64,000 nt of DNA, taken from positions 2,294,001-2,358,000 of the forward strand of contig NC_060023.1 of NCBI RefSeq assembly GCF_021134715.1, read 5' to 3'. The stretch's first letter is position 1; each line of letters opens with the position of its first letter. The translations under genes were made by a program, and so were the position numbers. The stretch comes from Daphnia pulex. Lineage: Eukaryota; Arthropoda; Branchiopoda; Diplostraca; Daphniidae. Under the pieces are notes generated by a model. That model saw only the letters and a program-made list of their open reading frames with translations, was not told where the DNA came from and did no database searches. Below, piece after piece: positions 36,143 through 47,106 of this stretch.

Positions 36143-36498
36143 TGAGACAAAAAAAAATTTATAAAATAGGTCTGTCAAGGACCGGTGTGTAAAAAGTGAG
36201 CCAACTAGCCCCGGTCTCCCCTACATTACAACCGCCGTACCGACTTGGCCTGGTATTTTGTCTATATCGACACAGTTCTTGCATAAGATTTATAGTTTCC
36301 ACGTTTCTCTTTCAGGTCTAGCAATGGATGGATCATAGTCGCTTAATCTATGGATGGCTACTGATCGATTGTAACGTTCAGTGATGGCGAGCTTGAAAAA
36401 CCTTATGAGAACGTGAAATGTGTGGAGGAAGCAGTCTCGCCAAATTTACCATCCAGTTTCCAAACATTACTACTGGGGGAAAAATTTCACGAAACTGT
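36143..36498 (-). repeat. Inverted partial copy of the tandem unit
   Basis: This segment is the reverse complement of about 9,765-10,115 of the tandem unit (for example 'accggtgtgtaaaaagtgag'). It joins directly to the inverted discoidin-exon repeat at about 36,499. It contains the CAF1B C-terminal exon on the plus strand. Confidence 0.85.
36316..36498 (+). pseudogene. CAF1B: CAF-1 p60 C-terminal fragment, inverted copy
   Basis: After the acceptor ctctttcag the frame gives the same stop-interrupted WD blade (two stops), then DGELEKPYENVKCVEEAVSP and LPSSFQTLL. It is cut at 36,498 after about 60 codons. It lies on the same strand as the WD fragment at 35,650 but is separated by unrelated sequence. 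Confidence 0.6.
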
Positions 36499-37550
36499 TC
36501 CAAGCATCCAGCCACAAAACTCCGTTAGATGTATGGCAGTGTGCCTTTTTTAAATTCCGGTTTCTAAATAAACTTACGGTTCTGTAAACTCGTGCCACGC
36601 GAAAAAGAACTTAATTTTCGTGATCCTCGTCAAATGGCAAATATGGGGTCAGGTTCATGCCTCAGCTGAAAATCCGAAATCGCAAATTTTCCTAAATTCA
36701 GGAAATTTTTGGTTTTCGTCAAATCGACCCCAAATTTTACGTACATTACGAATGTTGGTTTGATTTGAAGACACATCAACAGTTGAGGAGCTATCGCTTA
36801 ATTCCGGTATACTTGCGAAAAAATTGTCATGAAACTAGCAAATGAACTTTGTTGTGTGTAAAGTTTTCAATATCGCAAGCTTTGTTTAACAAATAATAAT
36901 GTGCGCTCCCAAATTTTTGAACAAAAAATCTGATGAGTGTCACCTGTAAGCAAGTTCAATTGTCATTTGTTGCCACATCACTTAATGAGAATTGTTTTCT
37001 CTTTATTCAGATAATGCAGAGCAGACGCTGAAAAGATGGACATCAAAAGATCATCCGTCTCTAAAAAATATCAGCTTGGATCATCATTTTTTGTTGTTAT
37101 TTATGTTTAATATGTTTCTTGTTTGTGTACCCGTTGGCTGCCACCCTTTTTATTCCCCTCGTTAGCTTCCTAGCACCGGTCTGCAATCAACACTGTTCGG
37201 ACGAATTTTCCCTTGTATTCTTCTATCCTGGTTCAGACTATGGAAGCTGATTGGCAATAAATAAAATATAGTACAGGAACGGCTGCAAAGTAATGGAAAG
37301 CGGACTGCGCAAGACACACATATCACATACCTCTTCGGATTTAATGTCCTTGTAGCGAACCCATTTGGCAAACGATTTCCTCCTATATTCCAGTAGAAAA
37401 TGTTCAGTAAATTCTGGTTCTTGGCCGTTGCCGAATTGTCGTATCGAAATAAATTGAAAACAATTTAAATAACGAACCACATTCACATGATCGCCACAAA
37501 CACCAATCTTGGTCTCAATCCAAACATGGTAAAACTTTTATCAATGTGCA
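36499..37550 (-). repeat. Right arm of the dispersed inverted repeat
   Basis: Reverse complement of about 180-1160 with moderate divergence. The discoidin exon fragment lies within it at 37,331-37,450. Confidence 0.8.
37331..37450 (-). pseudogene. Discoidin-domain exon fragment, inverted copy
   Basis: Reads RQFGNGQEPEFTEHFLLEY, then KSFAKWVRYKDIKSEE with the same donor (gtatgt) as the copy at 245-364. Several substitutions separate the copies. No neighbouring exon of a receptor gene was found. Confidence 0.5.
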
Positions 37551-37718
37551 ATTATTTTAATTTGTAATTACTTTTTAAAGAACGGAGCCGACGGAGCCAA
37601 CAAAAACGGGAATGGGTCCTATAGTTTACTCGTATACATAGTATAGCTCTGCATAAAGGGAGAAGTGTTCCTTGTGGTATTTTATTAAGCTATTTTGAGT
37701 TCAGCAGGCGAGATACAA

Positions 37719-38759
37719 CCCGTACGAAACTTTTAGCTATTTCTTTACTAGAATATAGCTACGAAGTTAGGGGTATATAGCTAGGAATTTTCAGGTCAAA
37801 AATTTTAAATTCCATATTGGGAATTTTAGAGTAGTTTTAGCTTTGAATTTGCTAGCTAGATTTCTTAGATTGAAGGTAGCTTGAAATTTTCTCGCTACCA
37901 TACCAATTGATGAAAAGAGAATTTTGCGCGCATTCCCATTGTTAACAGGGTCACCCATCCATTTACTACCGTAGAATTCTTTGCTGCACTATTTTACCTA
38001 TTGTCGCTGGTGATACAATAAAATTATTTGATGGTACTATATGTGTGTCTATAATTCTTCACATAGACTTCTAATTAAAAAACTAATGAGAAGCTTGTAT
38101 AAAGATAAACCATTTTTAATGTAAACAAATATTTTCAAAATTTCAGCTATTGCCCATACACATATAGAATTATGCTATGCTTTTTTTTAGGTTATACATA
38201 AAAAAAATCTGTATGCATATATTTTGTGTCTAGGACCACCCCACATGTCGCTTTTTTAACCTATTATTTTTTAATCACGATTTATTCCGATCACATTAAG
38301 CGAAATAACCCTGGATTAAAAATTCAATACTAGAATAAGCTGAAAAAGTTAGGAAATATATTAGGGGGGAAATTTCTAGCTGATTTTAAGGTTAATTATT
38401 TCAAGCAAGATCAGGAAACGCCCTAGCTTGGAAAATAAAAGCTGAAATCTGCTAAAAAAAGTGGAGTGAAACCCTAGATTAAAATTTCCATACTGGAATT
38501 AGCTTACAGTTAGGTAAAATATTTAGGGGGGAAAATTCTAGCTGGTTTTAAGGTTTATTTTTTCAAGCAAGATAAGAAAACGACCTAGCTTTGAAAATAA
38601 AAGCTGATATCTGCTAAAAAAAGGGGAATTATTTTGAGATGACAAATTTTGAGGTATTTGCAGCATGATAAAAGGTTTGATTTTTTAGCCTAGCACCGCG
38701 TGAGCTGTTATTAGCGGTTATTAGCTAACAGTAAAATTTTAAGCTAAAGGTTTCGTACG
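37719..38759. mobile_element. AT-rich element with CCCGTACGAAA termini
   Basis: The ends 'cccgtacgaaacttttagct' and 'agctaaaggtttcgtacggg' are inverted repeats of about 20 bases around a 1 kb AT-rich core without coding frames. A diverged tandem pair of about 160 bases (38,305-38,466 and 38,467-38,625) lies inside. No clear target-site duplication could be read. It is probably a non-autonomous DNA transposon. Confidence 0.55.
38305..38625. repeat. 160-base imperfect tandem duplication
   Basis: Two adjacent units share 'ttaggggggaaa', 'ttcaagcaaga' and 'ctgctaaaaaaag' in the same order and spacing. Confidence 0.75.
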
Positions 38760-38767
38760 GGAAGTAG

Positions 38768-38990
38768 AAAACTACAGCTTTTCCCCTCAAGTATCTGTAA
38801 ACGTTGAATAAAAATTTGCATGGCCGGGCAAGAAATGTCTCTACTAAACAGATAAAGAAAGCCAATCCCGATCCGACGGTTAAAATAAGTAATGCGCCGT
38901 TTAAATCTGACATACGGAGGCTTTTCGGTCCGGTATGGAATTGCCTGACGTCACCACATTTACCACCCGATGGAGGCCAATAAATAACTT
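38768..38990 (+). repeat. Dispersed direct repeat, copy 2
   Basis: Counterpart of 5,362-5,640, without the 52-base internal duplication. Confidence 0.8.
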
Positions 38991-40187
38991 TTTTTCCCTT
39001 TTTTGCTTGCTATTTAACTCAATTTCCTCCCTGAATGCATTCAAACGAAAAAAAGGTAGAATACTATGTTAGCAACCTATCCCTTTTTGTCGAAATAGGG
39101 AGTCGACTAAGCTCCGAGTATAACGGCTGTCTTACGAACAAATGTCCAGTACAGGGGGAAAATACGGAACAATAAACTAAGAAGGGAAGTGGCCGTAACT
39201 TTCAGTGAATCTCTCGTTTTCCTTTCAAGTTCAAGTGACTAAAAGGTGGTGGTTTAGCTCTCTTGTGCTCGTAGCTCTTCAAATTTACGAAAAGGAAAGA
39301 AGGCTGAGCTATTTCGAGCGTAAAATTTAAAAAAAATCCGATGCAAGTTCTCATGGAAAGCATCAATGACCGAAAAAAAAAACAGTGTGGGTAGGTCAAC
39401 TATGAACTCACGGATAGAATAGATGGAATGAACAATAAGTTATTTAGCACACTGATTGTTCTTTTTTATCTTGCTTTTGTCACCACTAGAACTTAACACC
39501 TATTTCTGTTTGGAACCACTAACTGCCTGCCACTTCCTTAAAAAAATAAGAATTAAAAAGAACAATTACAATATCTAAACTCATGATATCGTTTCCATCT
39601 AACAATGACAAAACATTTAAGGGAATAAAATAAACACGAGTCTTTTCTCAATGAATAGATGGGAGTAACGATACGCAGGTTAAGCTTGAAAGGCGAATGA
39701 TACATGACTTCGCTGCTCAGTTCGGTTTGACACGAATTTTAAAATTAAATATTGATGTGATGTGCGTGCGTGATCAGACAATCCAGTGAAGTAACAAGAG
39801 ATTATTTAAACCGGCAACTTAGGTCCCACAATGTGGAAGCTTCTTTCGAAGTAAATGTTCCAATTGGTAAATAAAATTTTGATCTTCATCGGTGGTGGAT
39901 AGTGCTACGCATGTAGGATAGACGCGAACTCGGAACAATCATCGCGTAATACAAGGTGACTGTTTCAAGTTGTGAAACTGTAGCTTGCCAGAAGGGGAAT
40001 CGGACACTGGCTACCTTTTCCACTGGCTACCGATGGGGGTGACACTTGCTACACCGACAGTGGCTACCTATATAAAGTGACACTGGCTACCCACAGATGG
40101 TTACATTTTCTTAGCTACCCAACGGTGCGCAACCCTTTATACAATTTACAATCCTTCGGGGAATTTTGAGGGTGATTCTCATACCAG
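38991..40187. other. Intergenic with small repeats
   Basis: No supported gene. An inverted pair 'attgttctttttta' / 'taaaaagaacaatt' flanks about 110 bases at 39,456-39,565. At 39,995-40,125 there are several spaced copies of 'gacactggctacc'. Confidence 0.4.
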
Positions 40188-40828
40188 CCCTACTAACACA
40201 GCGATGTACCATGGATATGACTGCAGCGTACTCCCAAGGATAAGGGAGATACAAACAGCATATCCATGGAATGCTTCATGTTTATCCTTATTTCCCCTTC
40301 CCCGCACGTACCATTTGTATGTCCCTTGAATATACCGGTTTGTGTATACACAGTATCATTAAATAACATCCATCTTTGGATATGATTTCTGTCAGAAATT
40401 AAAAGATAAAAGTCTACCCCGAGACTTGAACTACTGACCTTCATTTCCGTAGCTCACCTCCCTAACCATTTGACCAACTGTTCATACTTTTGAGGAACAA
40501 ATGTTTGTGTGTAGTGGAAATAGAGATATTCTTTAGCTTTTTCGTCCACTGTGTACCTTATATGGTTATACTGTGATGCACATTCTGTGTATGTACCAAA
40601 TGGTATCACAACAAAATCATACCCCCGGGTATATTACTTTGACGTACAATCAGTATATTAATGAATATACGCTGGTGGATCTACGATGAATATTCTTTAT
40701 TTCATCCCATCCTAGATCCTAATAAATTTATACCTACGCTATACTACCGCCCCCCAATTGCGACCTGGATCTATTCATCCCATATTAACCTACATCTTAC
40801 ATAAAGTGGATGGGCCGTGTTAGTAGGG
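40188..40828. mobile_element. TIR element with tRNA-like segment
   Basis: The ends 'ccctactaacacag' and 'ccgtgttagtaggg' are inverted repeats. Inside, on the minus strand near 40,490-40,415, is a tRNA-like run with an A-box-like 'tggtcaaatggttaggg' and a B-box-like 'agttcaagtctc' about 35 bases later. This suggests a SINE head carried in the element. No target-site duplication was read with confidence. Confidence 0.45.
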
Positions 40829-41350
40829 AGCGTTAAAGAGCCTAGTTGTCTTCCTTTTTGCAAGGCCACCACCACCCAACAATTCTAGATATTTTCTACG
40901 TTAGGAAGTTTTCTAGTTGATTTCTAAGCCCTTTTTAAATACAACAAGTGTTTGGCTGATATAATTCACACTTAACAGGAGCCCTCGATGACATGAGCCA
41001 AAATTCAACAAATATCTTCCTGGTCACATCATATGGGTCATTGGTAGTTTGAGAGACTCGTTCCGTTTCTAATTATGTTTTTCCTGTGTAAATTCCCATA
41101 AGGAATCGGGGTCCCTTTAGTTTTAATTCATTTTTTAATTATTGGTGTCTGTAATCCAGTTCTTTTCTCATCGATCGTGTTCCCCGATTAATGGGAAACA
41201 TTTTCATGTATGTATATTTATTTTACAGTAAGTATGTATTATAGTATGTTAACTTTAATTTGTTCATTATGATTCAGTCAATGATGAGAGCAACAACAGC
41301 AAGGAAGGAAACTGGCTTTAGTTATTCGAGCTTTTAAATTAATTTTAGCA

Positions 41351-42190
41351 ACGATGTAAAACGTGAATACTGTCAAAAATTAAGTGATTTAGGGTTGATT
41401 GTTTGCCCTTTTGGCATAGAAGAACGTAAACTAATAGTTAACATTGATAAATTTCAAAAGTGTTTACCGAACATAACAAACCTTGACATACTCGACGATT
41501 TATACTACAATAGAAGTAGAACTGAGGAAAATAGACGAAAAAATCTTAAAAGTTTTGACAGCTACAAGAAGTATGAAGAAGGGTTTGTAATTAACAGAGC
41601 CTTGGTTACATTAACAAGTGGTAGTGTCATCGTGTTGGGAAAGGTATATTTATTTCATTACATTATGTTAAGTAAAAAGCAATAATCATTGAGATTTCAT
41701 TACACAGGTGTTGAGATAAACGTCAATTTCATTGAGACCCCGTCATCTTTGGATTGCTCTGGATAATGCTAGTGGTGTCATTACTGCGCACTGTGATTGT
41801 CCAAATAGGTAGCTATATCATTTATTGTTTCAGCAAATGTACATTAATAATTTCTTTTGTCATTTAGATTATGTTTAACGTGTTCACATATTGGAGCTTT
41901 GCTCTACTGTGTTGCACAAATCAAAGAAGAATCTTGTGCGAGTAGAAAACAGGTATGGGAAGCATGACAACAGCAGGAAAACTTTGGTAAGAACAAACAA
42001 TGTTCTGCACAAATTTATATTACCATCAAACATTTGTTTTATTAAGAACCTACCAAACACACTTGGAGATTTAACGGTTGGGAAACCGAAAAGTGATGTA
42101 TTTGCCAAAACACAAAATTTTGACACATTAAGTGAGGAGAAATTTCAAACCTTGTTGAATACTATTGAAAAGGAGTCAAATCCTTTATAG
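41351..42190 (+). pseudogene. SWIM-type zinc-finger protein remnant
   Basis: Exon-like pieces on the plus strand: 41,351-41,642 (NDVKREYCQKLSDLGLIVCP.., NLKSFDSYKKYEEGFVINRA) with a donor, about 41,708-41,811 (LRPRHLWIALDNASGVITAH then CDCPN), and about 41,868-41,951 (LCLTCSHIGALLYCVAQI.., ESCASRKQ). A last frame reaches SNPL at 42,187. HCDC followed by CSHIGALLY is the C-x-C..C-x-H signature of a SWIM domain, and the preceding 'pW-alD-xxGxVxxAHC' wording is typical of YqaJ-like SWIM proteins of animal repeats. An in-frame stop in the second piece argues for a pseudogene. Confidence 0.6.
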
Positions 42191-42707
42191 AGATAGATTT
42201 AGAAATGTCAACCCATTTTTATTTTTGAAATCGACAAGGAAAACCAAAATGAAAAACATGTTTGTGTAAAGGTTTGTCTCTTCGGATAACGAAACAAACC
42301 TCACAAGAACAATAAAACTCGCATGAGGCGATTTCCCCACAATGCTGTGTATTGGTACTGGAAAATAATCAAACTGGGTACATACCAATAATCAGAAGAA
42401 AGAAATGTGCACAGTAGCAAGTCTAGTCGCTGGGAAGGTAGGAAACAACAATGGCACAACTAACTAGTTAACATCATGTTTTATACCCAAGTTTTTCTAT
42501 TGCCACGTAGTTGGCGCCTAACTACGCAGTTCTAGAAAACGCTTAAGTTACAACTGATGACAGGTGCGGAAATATAATAATACTTGGGTCACGTATATCC
42601 TTTATACGTGACGTTAAACGTTCATAAAGGCACGTTTAGGACACCCACAAAACTCACAAATATGAGTCAGAATGACATCATTAATCAATTAACAATTGGG
42701 TGCAACC
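42191..42707. other. Non-coding gap between SWIM remnant and foldback element
   Basis: No supported frame on either strand; AT-rich. Confidence 0.4.
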
Positions 42708-43627
42708 AACATGTCCTCTCCGACTTAAGACAAGGCTGTGTCTGAAACTTCTTCATGTAACAGACAAAGCCATGTCTTAAGTTTTCCTTATTTTTATTAC
42801 ATTGCCTCCTTATATTTGTTATACATTTATTTTATCCCTTTTCAATTCACAGCATAAACGTCCAAACGTTTATATTCCCTTTCATAATTTTCTAAAAAAA
42901 ATTCTGTTTTAATGGTATGGGTTACATAAAAAATTTCAGACACAGCCTTATCTTAAGTCGCAGAGCATATGTTGAGGGTTGCACATTTTGAGAATTTTTT
43001 TTCTTTTTTTCTTAGTATTTCTTTAAAAAACTTAAACCTTAGCGTAAAGCAATTATCAAGTTAACTTCAAGATTTGAAAAAAAAAACATTTTTTGAAAAT
43101 TCTTCCCATTTTCATTGTTGGAGCTTGGATACGTTGCTTAAAAAGTCGGTAAATTTTTAATGTGTAGATATTCACACATGGCCTCCGGCGGTAAATTTGC
43201 AGGGTAGAAGTTGTGTTGTATTGACTCCGGCGGTAAATTTTCAGGATAGAGGATATTAACGTTTTGCCTCCGGCGATAAATTAGTAGTGGAATTTTTCAC
43301 GCATTGCTTCCGGCTGTTTTTTTGTGTAAAAAAAAAAGCGCTAGATCTAGCACAAAATATTCAACGAAACCGTTTATTGCTGTGCGAGCCGCTTAAAACA
43401 GATGACGGATTTCGCTTAGCGCTAAAATAACGGACGGACCCGCAATAAGCACTAAAATAATGAACGATCGTGCGCTACTCGTCTGCCCCGTGACCGCAAT
43501 CGTATTCGTTGTCGCGTCCGTTTAATTAAATCGTGCGTGAATATCCTATGTCAGGCAATGCGTGAACATCTCTACCCTACAAATTTACCGCCGGAGGCCA
43601 ATTGAATCTAGCAAAGGTTACACAATC

Positions 43628-43703
43628 ACAGCAGCCTACGGTGTAGTGGCTATGGCTCTGGCTTTGATGTCAAGTATGGTGGTTCAAGCCCACTCCCGCC
43701 TAA
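43628..43703 (+). other. tRNA-like module 1 (pol III A/B-box pattern)
   Basis: 'tgtagtggctatggctctgg' acts as an A-box-like start and 'ggttcaagccc' is a near-consensus B box about 36 bases later. The acceptor stem does not pair well, so this is tRNA-derived rather than a working tRNA gene. Confidence 0.5.
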
Positions 43704-43861
43704 ATCGTTTATCGTGAATAACGGCGTGTCAGGGGATGGGTACGTATAGCCAAGATGCTGTACCGACGATATATCGTGATAGAAAATTTTTCAAGCAAAA
43801 AACACGGCGTTGACGCAAAACAATATATATATTTTTAAAATGATTAAATTTTAAATCTGAA

Positions 43862-43928
43862 ATAGCATAATGGTTATAGCACTGGCTCTGTGATAAAGAT
43901 ATTCATGGTTCAATTCCAGTGATAGCCT
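43862..43928 (+). other. tRNA-like module 2 (pol III A/B-box pattern)
   Basis: 'tagcataatggttatagcac' (A box) and 'ggttcaattcc' (B box) at tRNA-like spacing. It lies on the same strand as module 1, 160 bases downstream, between the inverted arms. Degenerate stems argue against a functional tRNA. Confidence 0.5.
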
Positions 43929-44695
43929 TACTTTTTGTAGGGATAAATTTTTTTTTACGGATGCTTTTGTTAGCCATGACTCAGACAAGTCAAAATTTCG
44001 CAAAAAAAATTTTTTTTCACAAAACTAAACAGTTAAATTAAAGAATATACATATTGAAAAAAAAACAGCCGGAAGCAATGCGTGAAAAATTCTACTACTA
44101 ATTTATCGCCGGAGGCAAAACGTTAATATCCTCTATCCTGCAAATTTACCGCCGGAGTCAATACAACACAACCTCTACCCTGCAAATTTACCGCCGGAGG
44201 CCGTGTGTGAATATCTACATATTAAAAATTTACCGAATTTTTAAGCAACGTATCCAAGCTCCAACAATGAAAATGGGAAGAATTTTCAAAATTTTTTTTT
44301 TTCAAATCTTGAAGTTAACTTGATAATTGCTTTACGCTAAGGTTTTAGTTTTTTAAAGAAATGCCAAGATAAAAAGAAAAAAAATTCTCAAAATGTGCAA
44401 CCCTCAACATTTGCTCTGCGACTTAAGATAAGGCTGTGTCTGAAATTTTTTATGTAACCCATACCATTGAAACAGAAAAATTTTTAGAAAATTATGAAAG
44501 GGAATATAAACGTTTGGACGTTTATGCTGTGAATTGAAAAGGGATAAAATAAATGTATAACAAATATAAGGAGGCAATGTAATAAAAATAAGGAAAACTT
44601 AAGACATGGCTTTGTCTGTTACATGAAAAAGTTTCAGACACAGCCTTGTCTTAAGTCGGAGAGGACATGTTGGAATTCAACATGATCCGTTACAT

Positions 44696-44881
44696 ATGTT
44701 GTATCCCTGTATCTGTGATTGTAAAAAGTCGAACAGTGAATTAATGATACGCTGCGCTAATGATGGTTGTACAAAAATGTTTCATATGTCTTGTGTTAAA
44801 GTTAACCATTTAACCCGGACCCAAACAAAATCAAATAAACTAAATTATGAAACACTAAGAAACACACTTTTTATAAAATAA
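44696..44881 (+). pseudogene. PHD-finger-like fragment
   Basis: The frame has C-x-C-x-C near the start, then MIRCANDGCTKMFHMSCVKV. The C..C..C-x4-C-x4-H-x2-C order and the hydrophobic MI before the cysteine fit a PHD finger. It lies on the same strand as the SWIM remnant, just beyond the foldback element. It may be the C-terminal part of the same gene, displaced by the insertion. The frame ends at 44,881. Confidence 0.45.
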
Positions 44882-45627
44882 AATACTATCTTAAACTGTA
44901 AAAAAAAACCTATCAAATAGCTATCTGGGTTTTATAAAAATATTTAAAGAAGTATAAAAAATTGAAAACTAAACGTTCAAAAAGTTTTTCCGATTCCCAT
45001 TTTTTGTTTTTCCCATAAAACTCGCAAAATTCATCAGAAATTCAGGAAAAAAAGTCTAGAGGATAAATAAAATATCATTTTAATACGCTGTATTTATTTC
45101 AGAATTTTAAAACAAATTGTACATATCAAAACTGCCCTGTACATTTTAGCCCCGTGTCCCACATAGCCCCGGTCTCCCCTACTCTTACTCCTCCTTAGAA
45201 GACGGCATGCTTCTGATCCCAAACACAACAATTGTCGTTTTTTACACGACTTTTTTTGGGGAGAATACTTAACTGTATGTGACTAAAGTTAAAAGAACAG
45301 TTAACTATTTCCTCAGATAAAAATAAATGCTGCGTAAAGACAAGTAATAATAATCTTAATACGTTTCACGATTCGACAAATGTGCTCAAGACCAGTCTAT
45401 GTCATGACTGCATGTGCTGCTGTGTTTGGCAGTCATTAGTATGGGCTGTTCGCACTAAGTAGTACAAAATTCGAACACGAGGGTGCGCGCACACACTGTT
45501 CACAAACAAGGGCGGGATTTATTTTAAAAGTGTCAGCGTCAGCTTCATCATCAATTCATTTTATATAATGGGGAATGGCTCTGTGAAAATATAAATTTGC
45601 CACTCATAGACAAGGAGAAATTCTGTA
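44882..45627. other. Intergenic with a MITE-end relic
   Basis: No gene seen. Bases about 45,150-45,181 ('catagccccggtctccccta') match the terminal repeat seen at 10,030 and 36,220, and point to an eroded TA-type element. Confidence 0.4.
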
Positions 45628-46346
45628 GGGGAGAGGGGGGCTAGTTGGCAGGGTCACTTTTTGTGAATTTTTTTGAATTTTTTTACCACACGGTTTGCAA
45701 AATGAATGAATGAATCAGATTCAGATTTCAATTCTCTATGAATTGATCGTATTTGTTTGCAAAATTCATTTACACGAAATTTTGAAATTGAGAAAAACTG
45801 CAAAAAAAGTATGCCAACCTGCCCCAGATATGGGATAAGTTGGCAGACGATCCTGAATGAATGAATGACGATCTCCATTGCTCCAAAATTTCTAGGTCGA
45901 ATTTTGAAAACTTGCAACTCAGCATCTCGTGAGAAATCTGTATGCCAACATGCCCCTCAAAATTTCTGACAACTAACCCCACAGGGTGCTTTTTGAACAA
46001 ATAAATTCATAACTAAATAAATTTTAAATGTAGAAATGTCGGGTTTCTTTTAAAAATAAGACAAACACTAATTCATTTTTGCTTGGGTTTTCTGACACTC
46101 TTAGAGTTTTATACTATGAGAAAAATAAAAAGTGCTGAGAGGCCCAAAATAACTTTTTGCCGTTTTTTTCATTTTGCTATAACTCCTGTTGGGGAAGTCA
46201 TATAGGCTACTTTTGAAATTTTGTATGAGCAATCTGGGTGTTGTCTTTCATATTTGGGGTAAAAGGCTTGATTTGTTTTGGCCTGTAAGGGGTCTAACTA
46301 GCAAAATGCCAACTTACCCCATCTGCCAACTAGCCCCTCTCTCCCC
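45628..46346. mobile_element. MITE with GGGGAGAG termini
   Basis: A 719-base element with about 24-base terminal inverted repeats ('ggggagaggggggctagttg' and its complement 'caactagcccctctctcccc') flanked by TA on each side. Internal motifs 'gccaacttgcccc' and 'taagttggcag' repeat in both orientations. It has no coding capacity. Related ends occur at 10,030, 17,815, 25,512, 36,220 and 45,170. Confidence 0.8.
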
Positions 46347-47106
46347 TAAAGATTACCTTTTAAAGATATAATGATAAAATGATAAGATCTTTTTAAAGAG
46401 GAAGAAGCAATAAAGGGAAAGTATTTAGTCTGATTGGTATCCGACTCGGGCCTGGTTATATACAGTACCTACACAAAGTTTGGAAACACGGCGAGTATTT
46501 CCGCGCTTCTAACACGGCGGCTTACGGGCCAAGGTGTCTCCCTTTTTTACGCGATAACTCACGTTTGAGTTATCGCAAACCAAATTTTAAAAAATCATCT
46601 TGGTGAGGAAAGAATTTCCTTTCACCATGATTTTTTGCAGATTTTAGTGAATTGAAGTTTATCCCCTACGTGCTAGATATAAAGTTTGGAAACATCGGCG
46701 CGCTCGACATATGTTTCCATGCTAAAGTGTATGTTACTTAAAAAATTCAAAAAAATTCAAATATATCAATTTTTACTTGAAACTTGTACAAACGGTAGAC
46801 GACATAGTCGTCTACATTTGAACAAAGTTTCAAATTTTTTTAATGAAACGCTGATTTTTGCCGATTTTTTAATAAATTTTGATTTTTCTTCTCACGTCGC
46901 GTGGTGCGTATCCTGCCCCGAGGGAAGAATAGAAGAGGGAAAACCGTCGAACCCCTTTGTTCTATACTTTTTCTCTCGCATGTTTTCTTTAAAAAATCGG
47001 CAAAAATCAGCGTTTCATTAAACTCACATTCATCTCCCATCTTATCGGATGAGGTCCTTTCTTTTGACGCTCTACCTTTTTTTGATTTCGTTTTTACATT
47101 TTAACC
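46347..47106. mobile_element. Incomplete Tc1-like MITE with internal hairpin
   Basis: Begins 'tacagtacctacacaaagtt' near 46,465 and repeats 'aaagtttggaaacatcgg' at 46,680. A stem of about 30 bases (46,835-46,870 with 46,990-47,025, 'gaaacgctgatttttgccga') encloses 120 bases. The opposite terminus is not found, so the element is truncated or rearranged. No coding frame is credible. Confidence 0.5.

Larger units (their letters stand above)
42708..44672. mobile_element. Foldback element, 615-base inverted arms
   Basis: Arms of about 615 bases (42,708-43,325 and 44,060-44,672) are near-perfect inverted repeats starting 'ccaacatgtcctctccgact'. Each arm holds several units of a motif 'cctccggcggtaaatttgc' spaced by about 55-60 bases. 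An additional unit lies at 43,575 in the 735-base centre. The centre also carries two tRNA-like segments. There is no transposase frame. A possible diverged 9-base target duplication (gggtgcaac / gaattcaac) is too weak to claim. Confidence 0.85.

Noticed and set aside
38305..38625. CRISPR-like repeat
   Set aside because: Only two diverged long units, in a eukaryotic context; a simple tandem duplication.
43628..43928. Two functional tRNA genes
   Set aside because: A and B boxes are visible but the acceptor stems do not pair and both lie inside a foldback element; more likely tRNA-derived.
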